Counted from the stretch's first letter, positions 54,194 through 62,720 are shown. The stretch: DNA of 64,000 nucleotides from JACMLX01 sp040384325 (GCA_040384325.1 JAZKJL010000005.1:1178001-1242000); one strand, 5' to 3'. Notes: a model not told the origin generated them from the sequence alone. Numbers and translations are program-made.

Positions 54194-54258
54194 CATTTTG
54201 TTCTCCGCCTGCTGTATGCTCCCGGCACCAGCGCAATGAGCTGAAGGCGGTGCAGCGG

Positions 54259-55539
54259 TCACCGCAGCGCGAGCTGCGCGGGGGTCTCGGGGATGTTGGT
54301 GCCGTAGCGCGCGTTGATGGCTCGTGCGGCGGCGGCGGCGAGGATGGAGTGACCGGCGGCGTTCGGGTGAATGCCGTCCAGGCTCACGGCGAAACCGTAC
54401 GGCGTCGCGGTGGTCATCAGTGCCACGGTGCTGTAGGTCGGCTTCACGTCACTGCGCCCGTACAGCGCCTCGAGGGCCACGTAGGCGTATCCGACACGCT
54501 CCGCGGTGGCGCTGATGTGCGCATTCATCGCAGCCAGCTGTGTGTTGACGATCGCCACCTCGCCGGGCGTGAGCACGAAGTCCTGGGTGACGGCGTTGCC
54601 GCCCGTGCAGGAGAAGACCTCGGTGCCGGCACCAACCTGGCGCTTGCCCAGCCCTCGCGCGACGGCGGTCGGGATACGGACCGGCACGAAAATCAGGTTC
54701 GCGCTGGCGTCGCAGTCGGGCAGTACCTCGATGTTGAACGCGGCGAGCATGGTGGCCCGGTCGGCCCAGATCTCGCTGCCACGACGGAAGCTCGGGAAGC
54801 TGGCGACGTCATTCACCAGGCCGACCATGATGCCGCGCTTCACCGCGCCCGACACGGCGTCGGCGAGCTGCGTGTACTGCAGTGCCCAGGTGGCCACCGG
54901 CACCAGCGTGGCGCCGGGGATGGCGATGCCCGACCGGCTGTTGAGCACCTCGTTGCCACCGAATTCCACCGAGATGAACTTCGGGCTCTGGTTCAGCGCC
55001 GCCTGCAGCTGGGTCGTCTGCGACGGCAGCACGTGCGGGTACAGCAACCGGTACGAGGCGTCGGACTGCTTCGATTCCGGCGTCGCGGTCAGCGCATCGA
55101 TGGTGTTGGCTGCCGCCACCGCCACGTTCTGTGCGGGCAGCACCACCCCGGCCTCGTTGCCGGCGCAGCTGGCCGCGCCGGGGTTGATGGCGGCCGACTC
55201 ACCCGAGAGGCGCAGCCCGCTGGCGAGTGGGGCGGCGAACGGCGACCGGCAGCCCGGTGCGGCGATCAGCGGCAAGGTCTGCTGCCGGCCGGCCAGCTCG
55301 GCCAGCTGTGCGGTCCAGCTCTGGCGCTGGCCGGCACCGATCACGCCTTCGCTCTGCCAGCCCATGGAGATGCTGGTGCCCATCGAGACGAAGCGGTGGA
55401 ACATGCCCAGCTCGTCCGGCGCCTCGCCGGTGAGGTTGGGCTGCACCTTCGGCGACGTCGGATCGGTGACGTCGGAGCAGGCCGTCGCCAGCAGGGCGAT
55501 GGCGGGGAGCAGGGTACGGAATGCAATGCGGTTGTTCAT
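54259..55539 (-). CDS. SGNH/GDSL-type hydrolase, lipoprotein
   Basis: 426 residues from ATG 55539. The lipobox is LLATACSDVTDPTSP. SGNH landmarks: FVSMGTSISMGWQSEG in the block I position (Ser as nucleophile), KFISVEFGGNEVLN with the Gly and Asn oxyanion positions, and VSLDGIHPNAAGHSIL with the catalytic Asp and His. Such enzymes hydrolyse esters of lipids or acylated glycans. The natural substrate is unknown. Twin ATGACGTAG repeats lie ~90-115 bp upstream (55626, 55648). Confidence 0.88.
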   Translation of the reverse strand: MNNRIAFRTLLPAIALLATACSDVTDPTSPKVQPNLTGEAPDELGMFHRFVSMGTSISMGWQSEGVIGAGQRQSWTAQLAELAGRQQTLPLIAAPGCRSPFAAPLASGLRLSGESAAINPGAASCAGNEAGVVLPAQNVAVAAANTIDALTATPESKQSDASYRLLYPHVLPSQTTQLQAALNQSPKFISVEFGGNEVLNSRSGIAIPGATLVPVATWALQYTQLADAVSGAVKRGIMVGLVNDVASFPSFRRGSEIWADRATMLAAFNIEVLPDCDASANLIFVPVRIPTAVARGLGKRQVGAGTEVFSCTGGNAVTQDFVLTPGEVAIVNTQLAAMNAHISATAERVGYAYVALEALYGRSDVKPTYSTVALMTTATPYGFAVSLDGIHPNAAGHSILAAAAARAINARYGTNIPETPAQLALR

Positions 55540-55625
55540 GGAACGACCCTCGGGATGGGAGACGAGTGCGCGCTTGGTCGCGCGCTTCATCATCCCACCA
55601 CGCCGATCGCCGCCCCATCGGACAG

Positions 55626-55656
55626 ATGACGTAGAAGCGTGACGGAAATGACGTAG
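55626..55656. promoter_or_regulatory. Twin ATGACGTAG direct repeat
   Basis: ATGACGTAG at 55626-55634 and again at 55648-55656, 22 bp apart, about 90-115 bp upstream of the SGNH lipoprotein start. The TGACGTAG core also occurs in the palindrome upstream of the lipoprotein gene at 5099. It may be a regulator-binding site; this is inference. Confidence 0.35.
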
Positions 55657-55700
55657 TCCTGCCATCCGCTCCACCATCCAACTTTCTACAGTACGCCACC

Positions 55701-55929
55701 AGAAAAAGTTTTCACGCGGGGGCCGCGGGGAACTGCAGGAGGAAAAGCCACGGCAGAACTGGTGTGGGAACTGCGTTCCGCACGCGCAGTTCCCACAGCC
55801 ATTGTCACTTCCTCCTACGTCCGACGCTCGCCTCAGGAATGAACTGTCCCAGCATCACCCGCTGTAACAACGACGATCACGCACGGAGCCCCCCGCGTCC
55901 CCCGCGCCCCCCGCGTGAACACTTTTTGT
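55701..55929. mobile_element. G-rich-TIR element 3 (229 bp, partly decayed)
   Basis: Right arm 55885-55919 is a full 35-bp copy of the repeat. The left arm keeps only 55711-55733, and those 23 bases equal the inverse of element 1's right arm exactly, including its GGCCGCGGGGAAC variant. Outer flanks AGAAAAAGTT and ACTTTTTGT are also near-inverse. The interior hairpin at 55763-55797 matches element 2. It is a damaged copy of the same family. Confidence 0.62.
55763..55797. repeat. Internal hairpin of element 3
   Basis: Arms TGTGGGAACTGCG and CGCAGTTCCCACA pair perfectly around a 9-base loop. The central GGAACTGCGTTCCG and the right arm's CGCAGTTCC are identical to element 2, and a paired base change next to them (G-C for A-T) keeps the stem. 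Confidence 0.6.
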
Positions 55930-55988
55930 ATGCGCACCGAATGAGCGCCGGCGCCGCACGCAGAGCTCCCATGCGAACGGTTCGACAG

Positions 55989-57098
55989 TCAAGGCTTCAC
56001 AGTGCGCACGATCCGCGGCGCCACACGCGCGACGACGCCGTGGAGCGCCGTGGTGAATCGACGCGCTTCGGATGCCGACAGGTGCGACCACTCGGGCAGG
56101 TCGAAACCTTGCAACTCCGGATGATCGGCGAAGTGGATTCCCGGTGCGCCAGTGCGTTGCAGCAACACGTCCCAGGTGCGGGCGCGAGGGAAATACTTCT
56201 CTTCGACCGGTAGGTACGGCCCACTGCTCGGGAACCGGACGAACGCCACCGGCACACCACGAGCGCGCAGCTTGGTGACGGCGGCGGTGGCGCGATCGAT
56301 CTGTTCGGCGATCGCACCGTCCATCATCGCCTGCGTCACGCCGGGCGGCAGCGCGAAGTCCTGTGCCCACACGTCGCGCGCGTGATTGCGATACATCGTG
56401 TCGGTCACGACGCGATCCCACATCTCGGTGTGCCGGTCCGGCTCCTGCACTGCGAGCTTGCGGACTTCCATGCGTGTGTGCACGCCGGGTCGCGTCGGCC
56501 AGTCCTGTCGCGCCAGTACGACGAACAGCGCGAAGTCGGGATCGAGGAACGCCCATACCGGCTCCAGCAGGTGCATCGACAGCCACTGTCCCCCATGCTG
56601 CGTGAGTGTGACGTCGCGCCAGTTGGTGAGTGCCGGCGCGCGATACTCGAAGCCGCTGAAGAACACGTCCGGTGCCACGCCCACCAGCAGGCGGCCGGTG
56701 AAGGCGGTGTCGTCGGCCAGGTCCTCCATCGCGCGCATCGGCGACGTGCCCTCCATCGCCAGCTGGATCGGACGATGACCGTCGGCGGCCTGCCACTCGT
56801 CGAGCGCGAGGTTGAAGAGCATCCGCGAGGCCCCGATCAGCACCGTGGCGTTGCCTTCACCCTTGTCGATGCGCGCACGTTCCCACGCCCAGAGCACGTC
56901 ACTGTTCACCGTCGCTGGGCGCGACCCGATGCGTCGGTGGTACCACTCCCAGCCGCCCAGCAGCAGCACGAACAGCGTCACCGCGACCACTCCTGCGGTG
57001 CGGAAGTCGAGCACCGGCACCGGGCGCACGTACGGCGGCGCCTCGACCACGCCTGGATACCGCTCCGACGATGCCACCACATTCTCGGCGGCGACCAT
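55989..57098 (-). CDS. Membrane-anchored SGNH-like protein, partner of the MBOAT O-acyltransferase
   Basis: 369 residues from ATG 57098, one base after the MBOAT stop; a GTG at 57125 would overlap it. One N-terminal membrane span (TAGVVAVTLFVLLLGGWEWY) precedes an extracytoplasmic domain. ATVLIGASRMLFNLALDEW carries the Ser of an SGNH-like site, and LPEWSHLSASEARRFTTALH supplies the late Asp/Glu-x-x-His region. This resembles the periplasmic partners (AlgX/AlgJ/DltD-type) that pass acyl groups from an MBOAT carrier to a polymer. It completes a two-gene O-acylation unit. Confidence 0.8.
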   Translation of the reverse strand: MVAAENVVASSERYPGVVEAPPYVRPVPVLDFRTAGVVAVTLFVLLLGGWEWYHRRIGSRPATVNSDVLWAWERARIDKGEGNATVLIGASRMLFNLALDEWQAADGHRPIQLAMEGTSPMRAMEDLADDTAFTGRLLVGVAPDVFFSGFEYRAPALTNWRDVTLTQHGGQWLSMHLLEPVWAFLDPDFALFVVLARQDWPTRPGVHTRMEVRKLAVQEPDRHTEMWDRVVTDTMYRNHARDVWAQDFALPPGVTQAMMDGAIAEQIDRATAAVTKLRARGVPVAFVRFPSSGPYLPVEEKYFPRARTWDVLLQRTGAPGIHFADHPELQGFDLPEWSHLSASEARRFTTALHGVVARVAPRIVRTVKP

Positions 57099-57099
57099 C

Positions 57100-58521
57100 T
57101 CAGAACTGGAAGTAGATGAAGGCACTGCTTCCTCCCTGAGTGATGGTGACGAGGAACAGCATCACACCCCAGGCCAGCCCCACCGCCGGTGCCGGCACCC
57201 GTGCCGCGACGCCGTGCAGCGTGCGGTCGCGCATGAACCAGTGCACCAGCACCAGCAGGCCCACCGTGGTGAGCGCGCTGATCACCTTGTACGACGAGAG
57301 CAGCGGCGCGCCGCTGCGGTCCACCAGCAGCATGCTTTCGAGCAGTCGTCGCGCAGTGCCGAACTCCTTCGCACGGAAGAACACCCAGGTGATGTTGATC
57401 AGTGCGTAGGTCAGTAGCGCGATCGCCACCTTGCCGATCGTGGTGCGCCAGACGGCCGCCTCACCGAAACGCGCCTTCAGCACACGCTCCGCAGAGAGGT
57501 AGAGGCCGTGCAATCCACCCCAGACCACGAACGTCCACGACGCCCCGTGCCAGATGCCGCCCAGCAGCATGGTGAGCATCAGGTTGACGTAGGTGCGCGA
57601 CGGGCCTCGCCGGTTGCCACCGAGCGGGATGTAGAGGTAGTCGCGCAGCCAGCTGGAGAGCGAGATGTGCCAGCGCTGCCAGAAGTCGGAGAAGCCGATC
57701 GCCGCGTACGGGTAGCGGAAGTTGTCGAGGATCGAGAAGCCGAGCACCAGTGACGCGCCGATGGCGGTGGTGGTGTAGCCGGCGAAGTCGCAGAAGATCT
57801 GCCCCGAAAAGGCCAGCACGCCCACCCACGCATCCAGCGGTGCGATCATCGATGACGCCTTGAACACCTCGTCCGACACCGGCGCGAAGACGCCGTCGGC
57901 CATCACCACCTTCTCGAACAGGCCGATGGTCATCAGCAGCAGGCCCCAGCCGAACATGCGGCCGGTGGCGCGACGCGGCGTGGCGAACTGCGGCACCAGG
58001 TCGGTCGGCCGCACGATCGGCCCTGCCACCAGGTGCGGGAAGAAGCCGACGAAGAGCGCGAAGTCGAGCAGCTTCGGCGTCGGCTTGGCGCGGCGCAGGT
58101 ACACGTCGAGCGTGTACGACAGCGTCTCGAAGGTGTAGAACGAGATGCCCACCGGCAGCACGATGCTCGGCGCCAGCGGCTGGTACTCGATGCCGAAGGT
58201 GGAAACGAGGGCGGTGAAGTTCTCCAGCAGGAAGCCACCGTACTTGAAGTAGCTCAGCATGCCGAGGTTGAGCACCAGCGACACCAGCAGCATCGCCTTC
58301 CGCTGACGTGGGGCCTCGGTGCGCGCCATCCGTGCTGCCATCAACCAGTCCACCACCGTGGACAACCAGAGCAGGATGACGAACGGCGGATTCCACGCCG
58401 CGTAGAACACGTAGCTGGCCACCAGCAGGTGCACCTTCTTCGCGGTCCACGGAATTGGCGCGTAATGCACCGCCAGCACCCAGGCGAAGAACACCAGGAA
58501 GGTGAGGGAGTTGAACAGCAC
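57100..58521 (-). CDS. MBOAT-family O-acyltransferase (AlgI-like)
   Basis: 473 residues from GTG 58521, chosen because GGAG lies five bases upstream and FNSLTFLVFF is the usual AlgI opening. About ten hydrophobic segments follow. MBOAT landmarks: YFKYGGFL, LPVGISFYTFETLSYTLDVY, FFPHLVAGPIVRP, GYTTTAIGASLVLGF, NFRYPYAAIGFSDFWQRWHI and MLLGGIWHGASWTFVVWGGL (catalytic His). AlgI-like proteins move acetyl groups across the membrane for polysaccharide O-acetylation. It is tightly linked to the SGNH partner and lies near the glycosyltransferase operon at 60 kb, so a capsule or exopolysaccharide may be the acceptor (inference). Confidence 0.93.
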   Translation of the reverse strand: MLFNSLTFLVFFAWVLAVHYAPIPWTAKKVHLLVASYVFYAAWNPPFVILLWLSTVVDWLMAARMARTEAPRQRKAMLLVSLVLNLGMLSYFKYGGFLLENFTALVSTFGIEYQPLAPSIVLPVGISFYTFETLSYTLDVYLRRAKPTPKLLDFALFVGFFPHLVAGPIVRPTDLVPQFATPRRATGRMFGWGLLLMTIGLFEKVVMADGVFAPVSDEVFKASSMIAPLDAWVGVLAFSGQIFCDFAGYTTTAIGASLVLGFSILDNFRYPYAAIGFSDFWQRWHISLSSWLRDYLYIPLGGNRRGPSRTYVNLMLTMLLGGIWHGASWTFVVWGGLHGLYLSAERVLKARFGEAAVWRTTIGKVAIALLTYALINITWVFFRAKEFGTARRLLESMLLVDRSGAPLLSSYKVISALTTVGLLVLVHWFMRDRTLHGVAARVPAPAVGLAWGVMLFLVTITQGGSSAFIYFQF

Positions 58522-58717
58522 GACAGCTCCTGCGCAGTTGGGGAGAACCGCTCGGGTGCAGCGCCAGCCGACGCGCTCCATGCCGGTGATGCGGCATGCG
58601 GGCGCTGATGTCTTCAGTCATGGGCAGCGAGGCGCGACTGATTGCGGTGCCTCGTGCGGCACAGTCTGCCCCGAGTCGCCGGGCAAGGCAAATCCGCCGA
58701 GCCGGGTTTCGGTCGCG

Positions 58718-59644
58718 TCAGGGCAGCGAGCGCGCGGTGGCCGTGTCGTGTGGCAACGCGTAGACGCCGCCCGATTGTGATGCTCCGCGGGGCGGACTGT
58801 GTCGCGCCGTGGTGAGAAAGAGCGTGTCCTCACCGATCGCCACCGACGTCACGTTGACGTCCGGCATCGCGATCACCTGTGCCACGCGTCCGTCGGCGGT
58901 GAACCGCGTCGCGCGGCTACCACCATATTGCGCCACCCAGAGATCACCGGTGTCGTCGACCGCGATGCCGTCCGGACTGCCGTCACGCACGCCCAACTCG
59001 AGGAAGGTGGTGGCTGCCTCGCAGCTGGTGCTGGTGATCGGCGGCGTCGGAAAGCGGAGCACGCGCCGCCCCACCGAGTCGCAGACGTAACCGCAATCGC
59101 GCCGGGCATCGAAGGCCGGACCATTCACGATCGGAACGCCCCGGAGCACCGTCAACCAGGCGCCGTCCGGTGTCCGCCGCAGCAACCGGCCGGTCGGACG
59201 CTCGCCTCGTCCGTCCATGGTGGCGACCCAGAGCGCGCCGTCCGGACTCCTGCCGAGATCGTTGATGCGCTCGCCATCCGTCATCGCCGGCACCTCATCG
59301 AACGGCGTCAGTTCGCCGGTCGAGGTCGCGAATCGACGGAGCTGATCATCCCTACCAATAATTAGAGTATCTTCATCTACATCGGCCGTGAGACCGGAGG
59401 AGAGGGTCCCGACGTTCCATTCCTTGACCATGGCGCTTGTGATCGAGTACGATCTCAAGAGACCGCTATCAATATCCAGCCACCATAGCGTCCTGCTCCG
59501 CGGCAGCCAGACCGGGCATTCGCAGAAGCTCGACGCTCCCGTCCAGACGGTCTGCAGTGCAGGAGTCAGGGCGTGACTGCCCCTGCCGAACAGTCGTCTC
59601 AAACGATCGCGCAATCCCCGTCGCATCCCCTCGTCCGTGTTCAT
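58718..59644 (-). CDS. SMP-30/gluconolactonase-like beta-propeller protein
   Basis: 308 residues from ATG 59644; ATG 59626 is an alternative. The metal-site residues of SMP-30 lactonases are present in order: Glu in SSFCECPVWLP, Asn in GERINDLGRSPDGALWVATM, Asn in PIVNGPAFD and Asp in GSPDGIAVDDTGDLWVAQYG. Such enzymes open sugar lactones or organophosphates with one metal ion. No signal peptide is seen. The 5' third of the gene is clearly less GC-rich (for example 59355-59385). Its 5' end overlaps the divergent PqqD-like gene by 72 bp, so one start may be misplaced. Confidence 0.85.
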   Translation of the reverse strand: MNTDEGMRRGLRDRLRRLFGRGSHALTPALQTVWTGASSFCECPVWLPRSRTLWWLDIDSGLLRSYSITSAMVKEWNVGTLSSGLTADVDEDTLIIGRDDQLRRFATSTGELTPFDEVPAMTDGERINDLGRSPDGALWVATMDGRGERPTGRLLRRTPDGAWLTVLRGVPIVNGPAFDARRDCGYVCDSVGRRVLRFPTPPITSTSCEAATTFLELGVRDGSPDGIAVDDTGDLWVAQYGGSRATRFTADGRVAQVIAMPDVNVTSVAIGEDTLFLTTARHSPPRGASQSGGVYALPHDTATARSLP

Positions 59645-60100
59645 GCCGTGACCGCGTCTGCCCAGCAGTTCCGCCTCAATGCACCCCTCGCCGTCTCAGA
59701 GATGATCGACGGTGAGGCGGTGATCATGAATATGGACTCCGGCCACTATTTCAGTGCCCGTGGTCTGGCCGGGGTGCTGTGGGAATGGACCATCACCGGC
59801 TGCGCCGTCGACGCGATGGCGAACACGCTCGCGTCGGCCTTCCCGGGTGAGCCAGTGCACCAGGACATCGGTGATTTCATCCAGTCGCTGCAGTCGCACG
59901 CGCTGGTCGTCCCGATGCCGTCCACGCTGGCCTCGGCGACCCCTGACGCTGCCGAGTTGGCGACGGTGGGCGCATATCAGCGACCGGTGATCGACGTGTT
60001 CACCGACATGCAGGACCTGCTGCTGCTCGACCCGATCCACGATGTCGGCGAGGCCGGCTGGCCGATGCCGCTTCCAGCGACCGTCCAGGAATCGGTGTAG
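59573..60100 (+). CDS. PqqD-like peptide-binding protein
   Basis: 175 residues from GTG 59573, preceded by GGAG at 59562. The PqqD/RRE-like core spans ~30-115: RLNAPLAVSEMIDGEAVIMN, MDSGHYFSARGLAGVLWEW and a helical segment GDFIQSLQSHALVVPM. PqqD-like domains hold leader peptides for modifying enzymes, and stand-alone copies also sit in lasso-peptide and some polysaccharide clusters. No pqqA, pqqC or pqqE gene is nearby, so PQQ synthesis is unlikely. It opens a five-gene operon; its TAG overlaps the next GTG by one base. A short precursor peptide was not found. Confidence 0.8.
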   Translation: MTAPAEQSSQTIAQSPSHPLVRVHAVTASAQQFRLNAPLAVSEMIDGEAVIMNMDSGHYFSARGLAGVLWEWTITGCAVDAMANTLASAFPGEPVHQDIGDFIQSLQSHALVVPMPSTLASATPDAAELATVGAYQRPVIDVFTDMQDLLLLDPIHDVGEAGWPMPLPATVQESV

Positions 60101-60819
60101 TGCGCGCCACGTCGTCGGATGGCACCCCCGCCGCCGACGGGATCAGCGTGATCGTGATCGCCCGGAACGCGGCGCGCCACCTCGCCGACGCCCTCGACAG
60201 CATCGCCGCCAGCACGCTGCAGCCACGTGAGGTGATCGTGGTGGACGGCGGCTCGCCGGATGACACCGTCGCGATCGCGAGGCGCTATCCCTTCGTGTGG
60301 GTAGTCCCGCAGCGGTCCCGCGGCATCGCCGAGGCCTACAACGAAGGCATCGAGGCCAGCACGCAGCCGCTGCTCGCGTTCCTGTCGGCGGACGACCGCT
60401 GGATGCCCGACAAGCTGGCACGCCAGGCGGCCTCGCTTCAGGCCGACCCGTCACTTGGCCTCGTCGCCTGCCACGTGCTCCATGCGCTGGAGCCGGGGTG
60501 TGCACCGCCGGCCGGCTTCCGGTTGTCGCTGCTGGACGGTCCGGTGCCCGCCTTCATCATGGAAAGCCTGATGGTGCGTCGCACCGTGTTCGCGCAGGTC
60601 GGTGGGTTCGACCCGGCGTTCGCGGTCAGCGAGGACACCGACTGGTTCGCGCGCACGCGTGATGCCGGCGTGCGCTCGGCGGTGCTGGACGAGACGCTGG
60701 TCTGGAAGCGGGTGCACGACGCCAACAGTTCGCTCAACGAGCCGTCCATCAACGGCCTGTTGCTACGCGCCCTGCGCGGCACGCTGCAGCGCAAGCGCGC
60801 ACAGCAGGGGCAGGGCTGA
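60100..60819 (+). CDS. Glycosyltransferase family 2 (first of two)
   Basis: 239 residues from GTG 60100, overlapping the PqqD-like stop by one base. GT-A fold: GISVIVIARNAARHLADALD, EVIVVDGGSPDDTVAIARRY, GIAEAYNEGIEASTQPLLAF and LSADDRWMPDKL (the DxD-like Ser-Ala-Asp-Asp). PAFAVSEDTDWFARTRDAG carries the likely acceptor-site ED. Such enzymes add a sugar from a nucleotide donor. The donor and acceptor are unknown. No signal or membrane span; probably cytoplasmic. The stop is directly followed by the next start. Confidence 0.92.
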   Translation: MRATSSDGTPAADGISVIVIARNAARHLADALDSIAASTLQPREVIVVDGGSPDDTVAIARRYPFVWVVPQRSRGIAEAYNEGIEASTQPLLAFLSADDRWMPDKLARQAASLQADPSLGLVACHVLHALEPGCAPPAGFRLSLLDGPVPAFIMESLMVRRTVFAQVGGFDPAFAVSEDTDWFARTRDAGVRSAVLDETLVWKRVHDANSSLNEPSINGLLLRALRGTLQRKRAQQGQG

Positions 60820-61539
60820 ATGCGCACACCCACGATCTCGGTGGTGATCCCCTGCTACAATGCCGCGCCGTACGTGGCCGAGGCGATTCGCTCGGTGCGA
60901 CGACAGCGTGTGGCGGTGCACGGTGTTCACGAGGTGATCCTGGTCGACGACGGGTCCACCGACGGCAGCGTGGCCGCGGCGCGTGCCGCCGATGCCGACG
61001 TGATCGTGGTGAGCCAGGCGAACGCCGGGATCAGCGCCGCACGGAATGCCGGTGTGTTGGCTGCCACCGGCGCATGGATCGCCTTCCTCGATGCCGACGA
61101 CCTGTGGACCGATGGCAGCCTGGCCACACGTGCCACTCTCCTCGCCGCGCGCGACGACCTGGCCGGCGTGGCCGGCGCGATCGAGCAGTTCGTGAGTCCC
61201 GACGTGCCGGCGGCGGAGCGGGCTTCGCTGCGACCGCCGCCGGCCATCATGCCGGGACGCCTCGCCGGTGCATTGCTGGTGCGCCGCGAGCTGTTCGACA
61301 CGGTGGGACTGTTCTCGTCGCAATTCGAGGTCGGTGAGACACTGGACTGGGTGGCACGCGTCGAGACGGCACAGCATCGCATCGGCTTCGTGGACGACGT
61401 GGTGCTGCGCCGACGCGTGCATCGCAACAACTCGGTGCAGAAGAGCCAGCGCCTGACCTCCGATTACCTGCAGGTGCTGCGGGCCACGATCGAGGCCCGT
61501 CGTGCCTCGGCGCACACTCCGCCGGCAGCGGCACCATGA
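60820..61539 (+). CDS. Glycosyltransferase family 2 (second of two)
   Basis: 239 residues from ATG 60820, which directly follows the upstream stop. GT-A blocks are ISVVIPCYNAAPYVAEAIRS, VILVDDGSTDGSVAAARAAD, ANAGISAARNAGVLAATGAW and FLDADDLWTDG (DxD-like). The same length as its neighbour and a parallel layout suggest an old duplication, but identity is low outside the motifs. It overlaps the nucleotidyltransferase-like gene by four bases (ATGA). Confidence 0.93.
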   Translation: MRTPTISVVIPCYNAAPYVAEAIRSVRRQRVAVHGVHEVILVDDGSTDGSVAAARAADADVIVVSQANAGISAARNAGVLAATGAWIAFLDADDLWTDGSLATRATLLAARDDLAGVAGAIEQFVSPDVPAAERASLRPPPAIMPGRLAGALLVRRELFDTVGLFSSQFEVGETLDWVARVETAQHRIGFVDDVVLRRRVHRNNSVQKSQRLTSDYLQVLRATIEARRASAHTPPAAAP

Positions 61540-62720
61540 TGCGCGATGCCCCGGTCCCCGAGGATCCGACGCTGGGTTTCCTCTGGCCGACAGGCGCGCA
61601 GCAGCAGCTGCTCGACGCGGCGCTGCTGGGTGGCGACGCGTCACGCGCGGCGTTTCGTCGCTGGCGCGGGAGTGTGAAGCTCGAGGAGGAGTTCGGCTGG
61701 ACCATCCTCCGCCTCGTGCCGCTGGTGCATCACACGCTGACGCATGCCGGTGAGGGTGATCCGCTGATGGGTCGCTTCAAGGGCGTCAGTCGCCTCACCT
61801 GGTACGAGACGCAGCGGCTGCTGCATCGTGTGCGGCCGGTGGTGGCGGCACTGGTGGCCGAGGACATCACGGTGCTGATGCTGAAGGGCGTGCCGATGGT
61901 GCTGTCGTACTACGGCACGCAGGCGCTGCGTCCGATGAACGATGCCGATATCTGCGTCGCCGAGGCTGACCTCGAACGGGCAATGGCGGTGCTGGCCGCC
62001 GCGGGCTGGCAGCCCACGCAGCATTTCGACCCGGATCACAAGCGTTTCCGCCATGCCCTGCAGTACCGGCATCCTGACGGTGGTGAGCTGGACCTGCATT
62101 GGCGCGTGATGTACGAAACGCTGTTGCCGGACACGGCGAGCTGGGGATGGGACGACACCGAGCCACTGGACTTCCTCGGCGTACCGGTCCGCCAGTTGCG
62201 GCCCGGATCGATGCTCCTGCATCACGTCGTGCATGGCGTCCGCTGGAACGACGAGACGCCGGTGCGCTGGATTCCTGACGCCGTCACGGTGCTGCGCACG
62301 CGCGGCGCCGACGTGGACTGGCCTCGCCTCGTGCGCGACGCGCGGCATCTGCGTGTCACGCTGCGCCTGCGGCTTGGACTGGAGTGGCTGCGCACACGCT
62401 ACGGCGTCGCGATTCCCGACGCGGTGCTGTCCGAGCTGCAGGCGGTGACGCCGACGCTGCTGGAACGCGTCGAGGCACGCGTGTACCTGCGCAATCACCA
62501 CCAGTACATGCACACGGCCGCGGGGAACCAGATGATCATCGTCGCGGATCTCTGCCGCATCGCTGATCCGTCGCGGACCCTGCGCTTCCTGGCCACGCTG
62601 CCGCACTACCTCCGCTTCCGCTGGCGACTCAATGGCCGTCGCGAGATCGTGCCGGCGCTCTGGCGCGCGGCGCTGCGCCGTGCGCGCGGCCTGCCGCAGG
62701 TGATGGAGACGGCACGATGA
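61536..62720 (+). CDS. Nucleotidyltransferase-family protein (PF14907-like)
   Basis: 394 residues from ATG 61536, overlapping the preceding stop (ATGA). The NTP_transf_5-type region is ITVLMLKGVPMVLSYYGTQA then LRPMNDADICVAEADLERAM, with the Asp-x-Asp expected at the metal site, and GELDLHWRVMYETLL after it. A helical C-terminal half follows. These proteins occur in exopolysaccharide and lasso-peptide clusters; their reaction is not settled. The next gene again overlaps by four bases. Confidence 0.85.
   Translation: MMRDAPVPEDPTLGFLWPTGAQQQLLDAALLGGDASRAAFRRWRGSVKLEEEFGWTILRLVPLVHHTLTHAGEGDPLMGRFKGVSRLTWYETQRLLHRVRPVVAALVAEDITVLMLKGVPMVLSYYGTQALRPMNDADICVAEADLERAMAVLAAAGWQPTQHFDPDHKRFRHALQYRHPDGGELDLHWRVMYETLLPDTASWGWDDTEPLDFLGVPVRQLRPGSMLLHHVVHGVRWNDETPVRWIPDAVTVLRTRGADVDWPRLVRDARHLRVTLRLRLGLEWLRTRYGVAIPDAVLSELQAVTPTLLERVEARVYLRNHHQYMHTAAGNQMIIVADLCRIADPSRTLRFLATLPHYLRFRWRLNGRREIVPALWRAALRRARGLPQVMETAR

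Larger units (their letters stand above)
53893..54258. other. 366-bp intergenic region occupied by element 2
   Basis: Between the LuxR-ATPase gene (plus) and the SGNH lipoprotein gene (minus, convergent). Most of it is the 273-bp G-rich-TIR element. No gene is evident. Confidence 0.6.
55540..55988. other. 449-bp intergenic region with promoter repeats and element 3
   Basis: Between two minus-strand genes. Bases 55540-55700 form the probable promoter region of the SGNH lipoprotein gene. Bases 55701-55929 are element 3. The last ~60 bp hold the 3' end region of the MBOAT-partner gene; no terminator was seen. Confidence 0.5.

Noticed and set aside
53921..55929. G-rich repeats as a CRISPR array
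   Set aside because: The repeats are paired and inverted, with one element between each pair, not directly repeated with regular unique spacers.
59573..60100. PQQ biosynthesis locus
   Set aside because: Only a PqqD-like gene is present; no PqqA, B, C or E genes are in the window.
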